64,000 nucleotides of DNA from Klebsormidium nitens (GCA_000708835.1 DF236950.1:309716-373715), one strand, 5' to 3'. Numbered from the stretch's first letter, positions 1 to 12,580 are shown. The notes: generated by a model from the letters alone, not told the origin. Made by a program: numbers and translations.

Positions 1-3000
1 CAGAGTTTAGTTCTGGTGAAGGAGGAGGGGGTCCCGGGGCGGCAGTTGCAGGCGTCGCCGCGAGTGGCTACGAAAGTGCTAAGTTGCCTGAGAGTTTGAT
101 CAGCGGTGCGAAGCAGGCTGCTCGCGAGTCCAAGGCCGACGAGAACAAGGACGTTACCCCTGTGCCTGAGCAACCCCCTAGCCAGCCTGCGACTTTCTCC
201 GACGCCGTGCCATATATCACCACACCCCTAGAAGCTCAGACTGCCCCCAACGGGACGATGGCAGGGGACCCCAAGGCTGAGCTGGCGGCGGTGCCGGAGG
301 GGATCCCACTTGCAAACGGTCAGGCGACAGGGATGCAACTGGCAAGGCCTAAGCTGCAGCGGTCAGAATCGAAGATGGTGTCGGCGGTCAAGAACTGGAA
401 GAAGGGAACAGAAAGGGTGAGCTGTTCATTCATGTGCTGAGTCTTATTGCTGAGGGAGGAAAGTGAAGTCTCTTGCAGGCTTTGTCTTCCCCAATGTGAA
501 ATGCCATAAAATGGACTTTTGTGTAGAAATGGCTCCCTGATGACCAGGCATCAAACACACCAAGTCAGTGGTGTATAGCTCTGGGTCTTCATAAAGAACG
601 TGCTTTCAAATGTAGCGGACTCTTGTCGCTTGGTTTTCCCTACACGCAGCGCCTCCTCAAGTTGTTCTTGTGGTGGAGCTGTACTTTCTAGGAGAAAGTT
701 TGCGAACTTGGAAGAATCTGCACGATCAATTCTCACATTTTTCTTGTCTTGATTCAGATTTGGGGGGCATTTTCAAAAAAAGAGGTTTTCCCCGAATTGG
801 GCGCCTTTTCAATGTATCTTTTCTTCTAAGTACCTGTTTTGTAACATGTTCAAAGTAACCAAGTGATGACAACATTACGCCCTTTTTGTGCGATTGCTTA
901 CAACTATCAGTAGATCTGGTTACTACAGTCCTTGTGTCTGGGCAGCATTTACTGATCTCTGTGGTTAGTTGTCTGAAGGAACCGCTTCTACTTGAAGAGC
1001 ACGGGATCTTTACATCTTTCATCTTTCGCCCTGATCTTACCCAAACACATTGTTGTCTCGACGCTTGTTCCTTAAACACCCATTCTCTTAAGCACTGATA
1101 CCTGGGGCAGACGCATATTTCTATCTTTTGCTCTTAAGCCATCTTGGCTTTCAAGCGATATCAAAACCACATTTTCTCTTTAAAAAGGTATCACATTCTA
1201 AAGATGTCAGGGTTTCTCGCTTCCCAGGCGAAGATCCTCAAGAGGCTGGCGGCAGGGGCAACAGTTGCAGATGACTACGGGGTCTACTTTGACGATAAGA
1301 ACCTGTCCAAGCACCACAACTTTGATGAGACGGATCAGTGTCAGTGGACCAGGCCGCAGTACGAGACGCTCAACGACGGCATGTGCCAGTCCCTCAGCAT
1401 CTGCATCATGATTACTGGAACCCGGGGGGACGTGCAGCCGTTTGTCGCCATCGGACAGAAGCTCAAGGTACGGCGCCGGAACAACTTTATCTGCCAGGGT
1501 TGATTCCAAGTATTTCTGGGATATACAAATCGTCAAATCAAGCTGTTCAAGTCTGTGCAAGCTAGGTAAATTCGGCTGCACCAAGGATATGGTTCTTAAG
1601 GATCTGAGCCTTATCAACTCTCATCTGGCGGAGCAAGCATTTGTGATTTATACACAGCAGGGGCGCCTCCTTAGCTAACCACTCTGGTTGACCTGCAGGA
1701 GTATGGTCATCGGGTGCGTTTGGCAACACATTCCAACTTCCGCGACTTTGTTGTCAAGGACGGGGGCCTTGAGTTTTACCCGCTAGGTGGAGACCCGAAG
1801 ATCCTGGCCGCATGTGAGTGGGGAAGCTCGTTCATCTGGAGGCTGATTCCTTTCATCCACCGACTCGGCCAACAAGCATTTGCTTTGGACACATTGATTG
1901 CACATGTTTCAACCAATCGAAGGCCCCGTTTCTATCTTCGAAAGCAGTGTCGGCTGTTTCCTGAAGTGAGACAAGTGTGTGTTCACGCACTTGACGATCC
2001 TTATTGGTCGGCCAATCATCATGCAAGTCGTACTTCGAGAGTGTCCAACACGTCGTCACGCCTGTTCCATCCTTTTAACTCTTGGTTGCCGAAGCTTCGG
2101 AAGGCGCTTAACCTTATCGCTGCGGTTATCCAAAATCGCTCTCACACCAATCAATCAATCAATCATGCATTGCATCCTTTCTCAATCGGCGGTGTTAATA
2201 AAGTGCTCTCTCCGGATTCTCCGCAGACATGGTGAAGAACAAGGGCATCATGCCGGCCAACCCCACCGACATCCCCGTCCAGCGCGCCCAGCTCAAGGCC
2301 ATCATCAAATCCACGTACGCGGCGTGCATCAAGCCTGACCCGGAGGGCGGCAAGCCCTTCACGGCAGACGCAATCATTGCAAACCCTGTTGCATACGGTG
2401 AGGCGCCCAGCTGCCTCAAGGTGGCGCTCAAGCTGATTCGAGATGCGTTTGCCATGGACCCCTGAGCATCTTAAGAGTGCTTCCTGAGAGTCAGTGCTTT
2501 CCGGAAGTCAGTGCTTCCATTGATTCGCTGCGTGCCTGCCGTCTTCCAACGTCATCAAACGGGGTTCTAGCCTCAACGACTTGCCTTGACATCGGATACC
2601 TGTACACTGCGCGACGAGTTTCGGCGATGGACAGTGCTCGTTACAGGTCCCAATTTGATAATCAAAAGTATTGTGCCAAACTCCCGTCCATCAAACCAAT
2701 GATTCACTTGTGGCTCCGTCAAGCCGCTCTGGCAAGTGTCAGCTAATACGCGCGAGTTCCTCGTGGCAGGCCACATCCATGTCGCGGAGAAGATGAAGAT
2801 TCCCCTTCACCTCTTCTTCACGATGCCCTGGAGCCCCACCACCGCGTTTCCCCACCCCCTCACGCGGCCCTCCACTTTCTCTTTGGAAAGCAATTACGTA
2901 AGTACTGTCGACCTCAGCGTGGAATCCACCGGGTTAAAAAAGTCCGTATTCAAGATGCATATGGTGGTTCCGGTGGTGCAATCAGTGGCAAGCTCATATC

Positions 3001-6000
3001 GTTCTGAGCTCGAAACGGCAAGCTCGCTCCGTTCTGATCTTGGAATGGCAGGCTCCTCCCGTTGTGAGCTTCGCATCTAAACTCCGCGGTTCCCAAGGCG
3101 GTAGGCTCGTAGGAAGGTGCTCGCTGCAGATATTGTCACGGCGAAAGGCCGCCGGTTTTGCATCCAGTGGCAATCTCCGCAGTCCTCTGTGCCGTCCATT
3201 CCCACATCAAGGCGCGCACAGCCCCCTATTCTCATGCATCCAAACTTTTTCCCTCCTCCGCTTCGACCCAACCCTGACATATGCCTTGCTTACCCCCACA
3301 GATTACGAATACGACAGTTGACCACTTGAGGTTGAATGCTAAACACGCGCCTTCTCACCTCCCCAGATGACGTACACAATCATTGACTACTTGATGTGGC
3401 TCGGCACCAAGGGCATTATCAATGCGTTCCGGCGCAAGCAGTTGGGGCTCAAGCCGGTGGGCCTCATGGACCCCGGTTCGTCGCTCATTCACCAGAACAA
3501 GGTGCCCTTCGGCTACATCTGGAGCCCGTCCCTCGTGCCAAAGCCCAAAGGTGGGGACGCCTATTTATAAAACTTGGAATCATTGCGTTAACATTCGCCA
3601 ACCTCTGGGAACCCGTTTGCAAGGTGCCTCAATACCTACAACGAAGAAGAATGTTGAGAGGAGCCTTTTTCGCTTTTGGAAGCTTCTATTTCTGAGTTAG
3701 AGCTTGTCTTCGGCTGGGCTTTAGGGCTTGAAATGGTCGTGAGGGGTTTGAGGATCCCGTCATCCGTCATCGTCGAGCCAACAAGCGGCAATTCGTGTTT
3801 CTGTCTGTTGTTGAAAGCTGGCTTAGGTTTGCAAGTCGGCCAGGGATGTCGGAAAGGCGACCACGGATGAGGGTCGCCCAGTGAAGGTTCGTGTTCTGGT
3901 CGGGACTCTGCTAAACGATTGTCAAGTCGCCGATTTCTCCTTTTGTCTCCTTCAAAAGCTGTTCGTTTGGTCGCCCGATTGGAGCATCTGCGGTTGTTAG
4001 ACGAAAGTGGTGCACTCATGGATTACCAAGGAGACGGACTAACTGTCCGCTCAGCTGGCGATTCGCGAATGCTGTCACGTTTTTGGTACATAAGTGTTCT
4101 ATCTTGGATTCTCCTCAAGGGCCGTTTGTTCGCTGTCACGTGCAGACTGGGGCCCGCACATCGACGTTGTCGGGTTCTGCTTCCTGGACCTGGCCAAGAA
4201 CTACAAGCCTGAACAAGAACTTGTGGACTTCCTCAAAGCGGGGCCCCCGCCCGTTTACATCGGGTTTGGCAGCCTGGTGAGGAGGTCTCTTCATTCCGCG
4301 CTTTACCAGACCAATAGGAACACATTATCTTTTGGTATCTCGACCAAAACCACCGGGCTTGACAGGTGGCACGTTCGTTGTAACTCTTGTGTGCAAGAGT
4401 TCTTAAGGTCCCTGTTTTCGTCGTCTTTGCAAGAGGCTTTGCCCTTTTTTCGTTACATCTGACAGCCTCTGGTTTCGCTCCCAACATTGCAGGCGGTTCC
4501 GCACCCTGAGAAGACGGTCCAGATCTTCTTGGATGCTCTCAAGAAGACGAACTCCCGGGGACTCATTTCCAAGGGCTGGGGAGAGCTGGGCGAAGGTGCG
4601 TTCACGCACGCTCGAATCTTGTTCTACAATAAAAGCACACTCAAAATCCGCGCTGAAGGCGCACCGTTGTTAGTGTTTCAATCTTCTGCAAACTCGGTTC
4701 ATACCCTGGCGCGATGATATACTCCCTGTGTTCGATCTGGTCCAAGTCGACCCCTTGTTTACCCCAATGCCGCTCGCAAGAAGAAGCGGAGACTGCAAGG
4801 GAGCGTGTATCATGATACAGTGTCTTTGCTCTGGTTAGACGATAAACAGTAACCAGACATTTTGCTGAGTGGCGGTAGAAACGTTTGCCAGCGCCCCTCC
4901 GCGAAGGCATAAGACGTTTTCAACCCTTCAGTGGTCCTCAAGCATTGGGCCTGAGCATGTACTTATTTTAATAGTCTCAGTCGCGTGGGGATTCAAAGGC
5001 TCGAAGAAGTGAGCACCGTGCTGGCATGTCTACAGGGCTGGACATTCCGGACACGTGTATGCTGTTGGGCAACGTGCCGCACGACTGGCTCTTCACGCAG
5101 TGCCAAGCGGTGGTAAGCACTTACACGAATAGAAACGACATCGTAAACGCTCCATCTAGACATGACAGCCTGTTCTACACGACAGCGTGCCTTATTCCTG
5201 CTGCAGACTTCACGAAGGTATTGTCTTCTTGAGAATGGTTTGGGTTTTTTTGTTGTCTTAAATGAGCAGGCCAAGACCAGCGAGTGGGAGAAACTTTTCA
5301 AGTTAAGGAAAGCATGACAATGTGCATCGCTCTGTTGATGGGACAGATGCAGTCAGGAGTGCTAAGAAAGCCTCCACTTGCTGTGTTGGCGGTTGTCCAA
5401 ATCTCTTCTTACAGCGTCAAATGCGCAGAACTTGTGAAATGTTGCTGAGTCGAGGTGGGCATTGACTACTAGTTCAAGGATGGAGGGCATGAATTTTGTG
5501 GGCCAAATGGAAGATCGCAAGGCAGCTTTCACAACCGGAAAGTCTGGGGTTTGGACAAGCGCATACTTTCTCGGTACGTCGCTTCTTTGCTCTTCGCATG
5601 GGACGCTTAGAAGAGTCGTGGGCTTCGAAGCCTCTTCCGAAGCTTTGCTCCGCCCGTTTTCTTGCAGATCCACCACGGGGGCGCAGGAACGACCGCGGCC
5701 GGGCTCAAGGCGGAATGCCCGACGACGGTGATCCCCTTCTTTGGTGACCAGCCGTTTTGGGGGGAGCGCTGCCACGCGCAAGGAGTGGGGCCCAAGCCCA
5801 TCCCCATCGGGCGGGTCTCAGTGGACAACATCGTCGAGGCCATTGACTTCATGAAGAATCCGGAGGTGGGTTTGAGGGAAGGAAAGGAGGCGGGTGCTCC
5901 CGTTCCTGGAGCCGTTGCTAGAAGTGCGTTGTAATCTGCTCTGAGAGAATCTGTTGCGAAAGCAGCTGGCGCTCCGTGGTTTGCAAGACCTTCGACGTTT

Positions 6001-6451
6001 GGGTGTCTCATCGCCGGCAGATGCCGCTTTGGGCTAGGCTGAACGGACGCAATGCCCTCGCAAGCACGCCTCGTTTGTTTATCCTGACCTTTCACTGTTG
6101 CTTTCCCCGGTACGTACCAGACCACATGGTTCTACGAAATATAGGACAAAATGTTGCGCTGCTCGAGCAGCTCGCTTCCGTGAGCTGCTCCAGTGATGCA
6201 TTGCAGAGAGAAGAGGATGTCTCCGGAATCTCTGAGCCTCTTGCGTGCAGGTCAAGGAAAACGCGCGGAAGATGGCGGCCAAGATGCAGCAGGAGAACGG
6301 CGTGGAAGGGGCCGTGAAGGCGTTCCACAAGCACCTGCCCAAAAATCTCCGGTCCACGGAGATTGAGTGGGGACTCAGCAAATCGCGGAAAACTCAGTCG
6401 GGTCTGTTGTCTGCGTGTGCGTGTACGTCAACACCGAAGACGGTGGATTAG
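1..6451 (+). CDS. UGT80: Sterol 3-beta-glucosyltransferase (UGT80 family), 5'-partial
   Basis: Transfers glucose from UDP-glucose to the 3-OH of membrane sterols to make steryl glucosides. My exon model is 1(partial)-416, 1228-1467, 1699-1813, 2227-2397, 2770-2897, 3367-3550, 4146-4276, 4493-4595, 5036-5112, 5668-5865 and 6251-6451. All junctions are GT-AG with matching phase, giving 653 codons plus a TAG stop. The first exon is open from base 3 and encodes a Gly-, Pro- and Ala-rich low-complexity leader, so the start lies outside the window. Family landmarks are the N-terminal [10 protein letters not shown] loop (exon 2), FFTMPW (exon 5), [12 protein letters not shown] (exon 6), [12 protein letters not shown] (exon 7), PHDWLF (exon 9) and the donor-sugar loop [17 protein letters not shown] followed by [11 protein letters not shown] (exon 10). 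The order and spacing match plant UGT80 proteins as I remember them. Bacterial and fungal relatives share the C-terminal half, but the overall pattern is plant-like. Confidence 0.95.
2987..3076. repeat. Three 30-bp tandem units inside a UGT80 intron
   Basis: Units at 2987-3016, 3017-3046 and 3047-3076 all begin GGCA(A/G)GCTC and share a GTTSTGA core. They lie in the intron between exons 5 and 6 of the glucosyltransferase gene and do not touch its splice sites. This is a degenerate minisatellite; no function is implied. Confidence 0.75.
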
Positions 6452-7758
6452 CGGGCCGCAGGCTCCCGTCTATGCTTTGCAAAGCGTCCACTCCAAACAC
6501 GGTGCATGATCAGCTGGCACTACGCTCGTGAGCATGCAACGCATCAGCCGTTCATAGCGGCAGGCCTCAATAAGTGCTCTTTGAAATCTCAATTGGTCGC
6601 AAACTGAGGTGGAGAGTCCTGCGGAGATGTGCATATAGATACTTCGGTAAACTTGAATTGCTTGCTAATCAAGGACTTTGTTGGTTAGTGGTCAGCTAGC
6701 AATAAGCTCGATCGGATAATCGAGCCAAGATTCTACACTGGCAAGAAAGTTATTAGGGTTGACCCTCTAGATCTGACTAACTGAAGCTTTTGAGCGGGAT
6801 GCATGACCCGGGGAGTATGTTTGGGTCACTCCACCGAAACCGGCAACACTCAGTGTTGCTACTGTTATTTTTTGTGGCAACATCATTTGACCACGAAATC
6901 TGCTGCAAAGTGGCAATAGCTGTCGTACTGTTCCGAACACAAGATGTTGATCGATCTAAAATGTCACCTCAGCATATCACTTCTCAATCGGCTTCCCATG
7001 ACATACATAGTGCTGTTCTATGACTCTCGTCCGCATGCCGGTCGAGCGGATAGCAGGCAGTGGTTCACCATGTATTCCAAAGCGTTTGACAACACGTACT
7101 TAATACGAGAGAAAGGCCTGATGCTTTTGAATCAATCAGACTGAGATCGTATGCTCTGGCCCTGTACTGATTGCTTGATACTGTAGTAGACTGCAACAGA
7201 GGAGCTATCCACTCCTACCGCGTCACTGGTCAGCTTGGTCACGTCGGACTCATGCCTTCGCCCGCGTTGTACAGGTAGGACCTGCCTGTGCGCAGTGAGC
7301 GGTATAGGTAGGTATGCCCGAGTTGGTACCGGACTCGGGTACTTTTCCATGTGGCAGTAGTCAGTGACGATGTCGACACGGTCACTGTCCAGTGTCAGTT
7401 CGAAGATGTTGACATAGTCACTGTGAGTACTTCAGAGTCATGGCCCATGCATGATGCGCCATATGGGCCATGGGTGATCCCGCTTCCCAGTGTTTCGGAA
7501 CAATGGTACCTACACCGATGTTCACTGTTCTTATTAGGTATGATCCTGAGTTGATAAGTCTGCAGAGCGCCTCTTCAAGCACTCATGAGTCATATGCTGA
7601 ACTGCACGCAGCTCGACCTACCGCGTTGCATCTATCAGCATAGACCTTGCATCGTCTAGCTTCACTCATTTGCCCAAGCTTGTATTGAAGACTGCAGCAA
7701 ACTTTGAGCACCAGCAGCTCACAACGTCCACCCAAAGCTCCTAGGAGCCGTTGGCGCT
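6452..7758. other. Intergenic spacer between UGT80 and LDLa genes
   Basis: This 1.3 kb must hold the UGT80 3' UTR and the promoter and 5' UTR of the LDLa gene. I see no supported coding exon, tRNA or clear core promoter element. Short direct repeats around 7360-7430 (GTCACTGT and GATGTYGACA variants) are the only visible structure. Confidence 0.6.
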
Positions 7759-10700
7759 ATGGCCTTACTCTCGCTTGCAGTTCCTCGGCTCCAATTGGTG
7801 TCTACACTCCTTGCGGTTCTCGTCCTGTTCCTAGCTGGCAGCGGGGCTCCAACCCCTGTCCTAGGGGCAAGTGACGATAAGGTGCAAGCTGCGGATGGCG
7901 CAGCCCTCCCCACAAGCTCACGTGGTTTGGAGCTGTTTCGTCAGCATGAGGTAAGCAACAGCGCTGAGCAGATTGCTGCGCTGTGCACTGAAAGGTACCA
8001 ATATGGAGGACTACAAAGTCTCTTGGAAGCTTGTGAAAGGTTCCCATGTCACTCATGAGCCTTGGATAAAGTACTAAGCGCTCTTCAGCCAGCACGCTGA
8101 TCACAGACAGGACTTGCTTATTGTGCAAAGAGCCACTTTTGGCTTCTGTATTGGCTGTGCATGTGCTCTTCCACCTGCATGGCTTCCTTCCAGCTGCTAC
8201 TAGTAGTAAAAACAGTGAGCGCAAGCACGCTGGCTGGCCCCGGTCCTAAAGAATGTCCTACATTTAAAGCTTGGGCACCAGCAAATGCCCAGTCTGATAT
8301 TTAGAGGGTGAGGTGGTTCTTTTGGCCCTTCGTATTTAAGAGCTCCACGTTTTCTAAAATCTGTTGATAGAGCTGAAAAGTACTCAGGCAATGGTGTTTG
8401 TAATGGCTGGCTGCAAAGCTGGAGGCCCTTCCGCCGTAATTCAGTTTGATCAAGCTTGTATTGAACATGCATTGGGAGTCATGATTTCGAGGTTTTGATG
8501 CAGGGAATGAAGCCTCGTGCGCAGCTCTCGAACAGACGGCTCTTGCAGTCCATCCAATGTCCTGACGGTCAAGTCCAATGTCCCAGCGGCATCAAAGAGT
8601 GAGGGGTGTGGCTGTAGCCATGCTTTTCTTTCTATCTAACCAAGGAAACGCTGCACTGTATCTCTATGTTTTATCCCACAACCTCGCACAGCAGAAGTGT
8701 GCTTTGCTCAATGCTTTCGTGGGTCATGTCACTCAAAGCGCGATGGATACATCAATTTCGCTGAGGATTTCCTCACGTTTTCGTCGTTGCAGTGGGCTGA
8801 CCCCATAGCTCCGCAACCGACCCCGTACTGATCCACTCAGCCATAATTCTTCAGATTAGGAGACACTGTTCCGTCGACGTTCCTCGTGGCTAGTGCTGGC
8901 TCCATCCTGTTTGCTTCTTTTGTGCAGATGCTTTTATTCGAGTGGGCAGAACTGCAACGGCTATAACGGTAAGGTTGTCGAGAGAGCGCACTTTCTGTCC
9001 TCCTCAATCTTCCTGATCTCCCCAAAGAAGCGTGGTAGCCATGTGTTCTTAGGATCACCTGCGACAGAGACTTGAAGTCAAGACCTGTGTTGCTGGCGCT
9101 TTTCCACATGAGGTTCATATCAACAAGAATTGGATAAGAGTGTGGACAAAGGAGGTCTATCCAGCGCAATCTCAAGTACTGCCGTACGTTAGTCGGACTG
9201 GACCGCGGCAATCGGACTTGTGCTACCTTAACGTTCTTCTGTCGAGGCTGAACGCCGAATCGGTTACCTAAGGTCCAAGGAGTGTTCCTCGAGTCTGAAG
9301 CGATTGCTTCCCATAGTCTGCGCGATGCTCTTGAGTTTTTTTTTTCCTGATTAGATTAGGAGCATGCAGGATTCTTCGAAGCACGATGATCATCATTGAA
9401 AGAGGTAGATTCCAGTTTCCCTGTGTACCCCGATTTGCAAACACTTGTCATTCTTGTGGCCGCATTTGCAGACTGTTCCGACGGCAGCGAAGAGGACGAC
9501 TACTACTGCGCAAACGTGTCCACCAGCTGCGTGTTCCCTCGGCTGAAGTGCCCCAGCCACAAGTGCTCCACCCAAAGCGTCATCAACGGCAAGTCGGGGG
9601 CAAACATTGTGAGCGCTCTCCCCATGAATATTAGACTGCTGCCGATGCGGGGGCAATGCGCCAAGACGCATCACTTCTTCATTTTCAAGAGTAGTAAACC
9701 ACTGACTCTATGCAACAAATCGTGGGATAGCGCTTTCCCGCCTCGTTCTGCATAGAGCCAGTCGAAGGGGATTGCCTGAAGTGACTCAACATGGATTGTG
9801 AGGATTGTGTCAGATTTTGCTCTATAGTTCATAAGCAACGCAGCGTGAAGCAATATCGATGAAGCACCCTAGTCTCTCTTTAACCCACAAGTGACACTGC
9901 TTGGCACTTCTATTTCTCCTCCTAACCCCGTTGCTAACCCGCATTTCCTCCTTCTCTGCAGTTCTGGTGCGATCGTACAAGTGAGCCCCTACTCTTCATC
10001 CGATCCCTCGCAATCTTTCGATTGTTTCGCACGGCTTGTCGAAGCGTGTAGACTGTGGTCAGAAACATTCTGATGTTCTGGTCATTCAAGCTTGAGCAGT
10101 CGTCTACGAAAACTGTTGCTGGTTACTTCTCCTGTCAAAGACGCTCTCTGAAGCTTGCCAGTCGTCCGCAAAAGCATAGCTGAACTTGTGCTTCCGCCGA
10201 GGTGATCAAAAGTGCACCCGGTTGGAACTTTTCTTGGTGTAAACATTTCTGAGTCCATTTGTGTGCCGCAGTATCTCTAAGATCGCATCCTCCTCCTGTT
10301 GATCCTACTTGCCAGTCGTAAGTCATAATTCTCAAGAAAGATATCAGTAAGCAAAGATAATAATAAGCTCCGACCAAACACTAAAAAACCCTAACCCAAA
10401 AAGATACCTGCTCCGCACCCATACCCGCCCTAACCACCAAACCAACCCTACCCGTCCGTCCCAGTCCGATTACCTGAGTATTATCTCGGCTTACTACTGT
10501 TACTTTCGTGAGTTCGAGTCGAAAGTCCCTTGCGCACGCGCCTACTCTAGTTCTTAAACCTTCCAAACCCGCGCGCTCCTCCAGCCGACTGCTTCGACAA
10601 CAGCGACGAGGACCCCGCCTTTTGCGCGTCCTACGACTGCGCGAGCCAAGGCGCTGCGCGGTGCCCCGGGTCGATCCCCCAGTGCATGCCACGTGTCAGC

Positions 10701-12580
10701 ACGAGGGTTGCCTACTTTTCAGGACGACCGTATCCCGGGACGAACGGCCGCGGACAGACCTTTGGGCCCATTCCCGATGACGTCCCCACTGCCATGTGCG
10801 ACGGGGTGAAGGATTGCGAGGTGGGCTTAGCATGACCGACTAGATGAGGATACGTTGACCCACTTTTCTTTTCTCGGAGATGACCCGACGATTGCAGACT
10901 TCATTGCCTTGCAAAAGCTCGGATTTTCAGCCGTTGGGTTGCTGTCGCATGCTTTGCACGCTTCGCATGCTTTGCATCCCTTGATACAATCAGGTACCGA
11001 CACAGGGAATGTTTGGAGTCAATTCGCCGATTAATTTAACCAAAGCTGCCTCCGAAGCCCCATTCTGCGTTGTACCAAATCTGAGACGATCTCTTGGCCG
11101 GTGCATCGAACCCCCTCCTCACAACTTCGAAAGCCCTCCACCACTTGGAAGCTCTGAAATTCGACGCCGAGTGACGGTCACGCCGCTTTGACGAATCAGA
11201 AAAAACCTACTCGAACTCCTAAGGAGAATCTTTACATGCGTTTAAATGACACGTGGGCCCTCCGCACCGCAACTGGGTGCAAGGCATCGAGTGATTCTGC
11301 GTCCGCCCCTTTCAGCTTAAAACAGGTTAAAGCTGGTACAAAACTGGTTTCAACCTGGGTTAAAAGTGGTTTTCAACTGCCCTCCAGGACGGCAGCGACG
11401 AAGACTTCGAGCGCTGCTTTGGCCCGGGCCCGACCCGGCCACCCCCTATCGGACAGGGTGAGTGCATTCATAGGGGTTTAGGCCCTTGACCAAGGCTGGT
11501 TCTGGGCTTGTTCTGGGCTGCTTAGAAACTGGTCAAATGCCCAATGACCAGACTTGGGCGATAAACAGCCTTCGAACACGGTTAAAGCGCGGTTACGTGT
11601 CCAATGACATAACGCAAGAGTCAAGTCTAGTAGTCAGTCGTTTTAGCAGCCAAAACTTCCTGTGCATGTGGTGCCACACCTCACGAACCGCACCTTTCCA
11701 GACACTGCTTGCATTGCAGACTGGTCTTGGAGGTGCTTTCCGATTTGAGGTATTACTGGACCGTAGGTTCACTGAGGTTTTCCTTGAACGAGCTCGTCAT
11801 GGGACTCTGGTAGCGGTGACTGTTTGCGCGCTTACACTTCGTAGTAGCACTTTCGATGCACCCTTTGGAAGTTCCAGTATGTCTTTGACAGAATTAACAG
11901 GTATCACCACTTCGATCTGCCGCCAAAGCAATGAACCGGCACTCGTTGTACAGCCGTCTCAGTTTCTCATCTTGTCGCACATCAAACTGCCGTCTCGTTA
12001 TTTTCATCCAAGCTCCAAATCCACGATTTAACCGTGACCTAAACCCCGACCTCTTTTTCAAGCAGAACCGTCCCGTGGCCAAGTTTCAAACCCTCGGTGT
12101 TTCCTCCGCTAAACCCCGGCCTCTTCTCTTGGGCAGAGACGTCCCATGCCAGAACTCGAACCCTCGGTTAACCCCTCCCCTAACCCCGGCAACACAGGTG
12201 TTTGTGGCTCGGGGCCCGCGTACTTCTTTCCCGTCCGCTGCTGGTTCAACAACGACCCCATGGGCCGCTACGTCTGCTGCGATGATGCGGGCTGCGATGG
12301 ATTCAGCGCCTATGAGAACCTCGTTCCTCGCTGCAAAGTCAACGGCTACGCGCCTAAAAACTTTGGGCTTCCCGACGAGACGACCACATTCCCCAAGGAG
12401 ACGACCACATTCCCCAAGGATACCCCCTGCCCCTTGGTGGGCGGTTTCGCCAGCAACAGCTGCTTCAGTTCCGACGGTTCGTACCACGTCTGCTGCGCCA
12501 ACCCGGACTCGTGCGCCGCGCCTGGGGCAAACGGCGAGCCTCGCTGCACCAACGATAACTACGTTTTCTATAACCCGTGA
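7759..12580 (+). CDS. Secreted protein with three LDL-receptor class A modules and two novel Cys modules
   Basis: Eight exons: 7759-7950, 8549-8598, 8928-8968, 9472-9608, 9962-9980, 10585-10820, 11388-11457 and 12198-12580. Phases match at every junction, giving 375 aa. ATG 7759 starts a typical signal peptide (hydrophobic LLAVLVLFLAGSG, then an Ala-rich region). Splicing then assembles three LDLa modules of six cysteines each, ending DCSDGSEEDDYYC, DCFDNSDEDPAFC and DCEDGSDEDFERC. These acidic Cys5-Cys6 loops are the calcium-binding signature of the family. Each module is split by introns, and a 19-bp microexon (FWCDRT) supplies Cys4 of module 2, which supports the model. A Pro-rich linker leads to two further Cys repeats in the last exon. 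There is no C-terminal membrane span, so secretion or wall association is likely. In animals LDLa modules bind ligands or lipoproteins; the ligand here is unknown. Confidence 0.85.
10410..10450 (-). repeat. Dispersed repeat copy 1 (inverted relative to 60338-60378)
   Basis: On the minus strand this reads TAGGGTTGGTT and so on, and matches plus-strand 60338-60378 at 37 of 41 positions by my count; weaker similarity continues on both sides. It lies in the intron between exons 5 and 6 of the LDLa gene. The G-rich strand contains TTAGGG-like runs, but there is no regular telomeric array. Confidence 0.7.
12040..12168 (+). repeat. 70-bp-period imperfect tandem duplication next to a splice acceptor
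   Basis: Segments 12040-12098 and 12110-12168 both run from TAAACCCCGRCCTCTT to CCCTCGGT, with a CAG or GGCAG acceptor-like site inside each. They lie at the 3' end of the last intron of the LDLa gene, just before the acceptor used at 12197. A third partial start (CTAACCCCGGC) follows at about 12180. The copies place decoy acceptors upstream of the real one. Confidence 0.7.
12198..12577 (+). other. Tandem pair of six-Cys 'CC' modules in the last LDLa exon
   Basis: Within the last exon two segments share one layout. It is a first Cys, a second Cys followed by W or F about 11-12 residues later, then Y-x-V-C-C, a fifth Cys about five residues on, and PRC before an Asn-containing tail. Examples are GRYVCCDDAGC then LVPRCKVNGY in copy 1, and GSYHVCCANPDSC then GEPRCTNDNY in copy 2. 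They are separated by a Thr/Pro linker in which a 21-bp unit (12377-12397 and 12398-12418, encoding ETTTFPK) is perfectly duplicated. I do not recognise the module as a named domain. Confidence 0.7.
12377..12418 (+). repeat. 21-bp perfect tandem repeat encoding ETTTFPK twice
   Basis: Two identical in-frame 21-bp units lie in the linker between the two C-terminal Cys modules of the LDLa protein. The unit length keeps the frame, so copy number could vary without breaking the protein. Thr- and Pro-rich linkers of this kind are often O-glycosylated. Confidence 0.9.

Noticed and set aside
10381-10450. CCCTAACCC-like runs as an interstitial telomere
   Set aside because: The runs are irregular, with no head-to-tail seven-base array. 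They are better explained as part of the dispersed repeat shared with 60338-60378.
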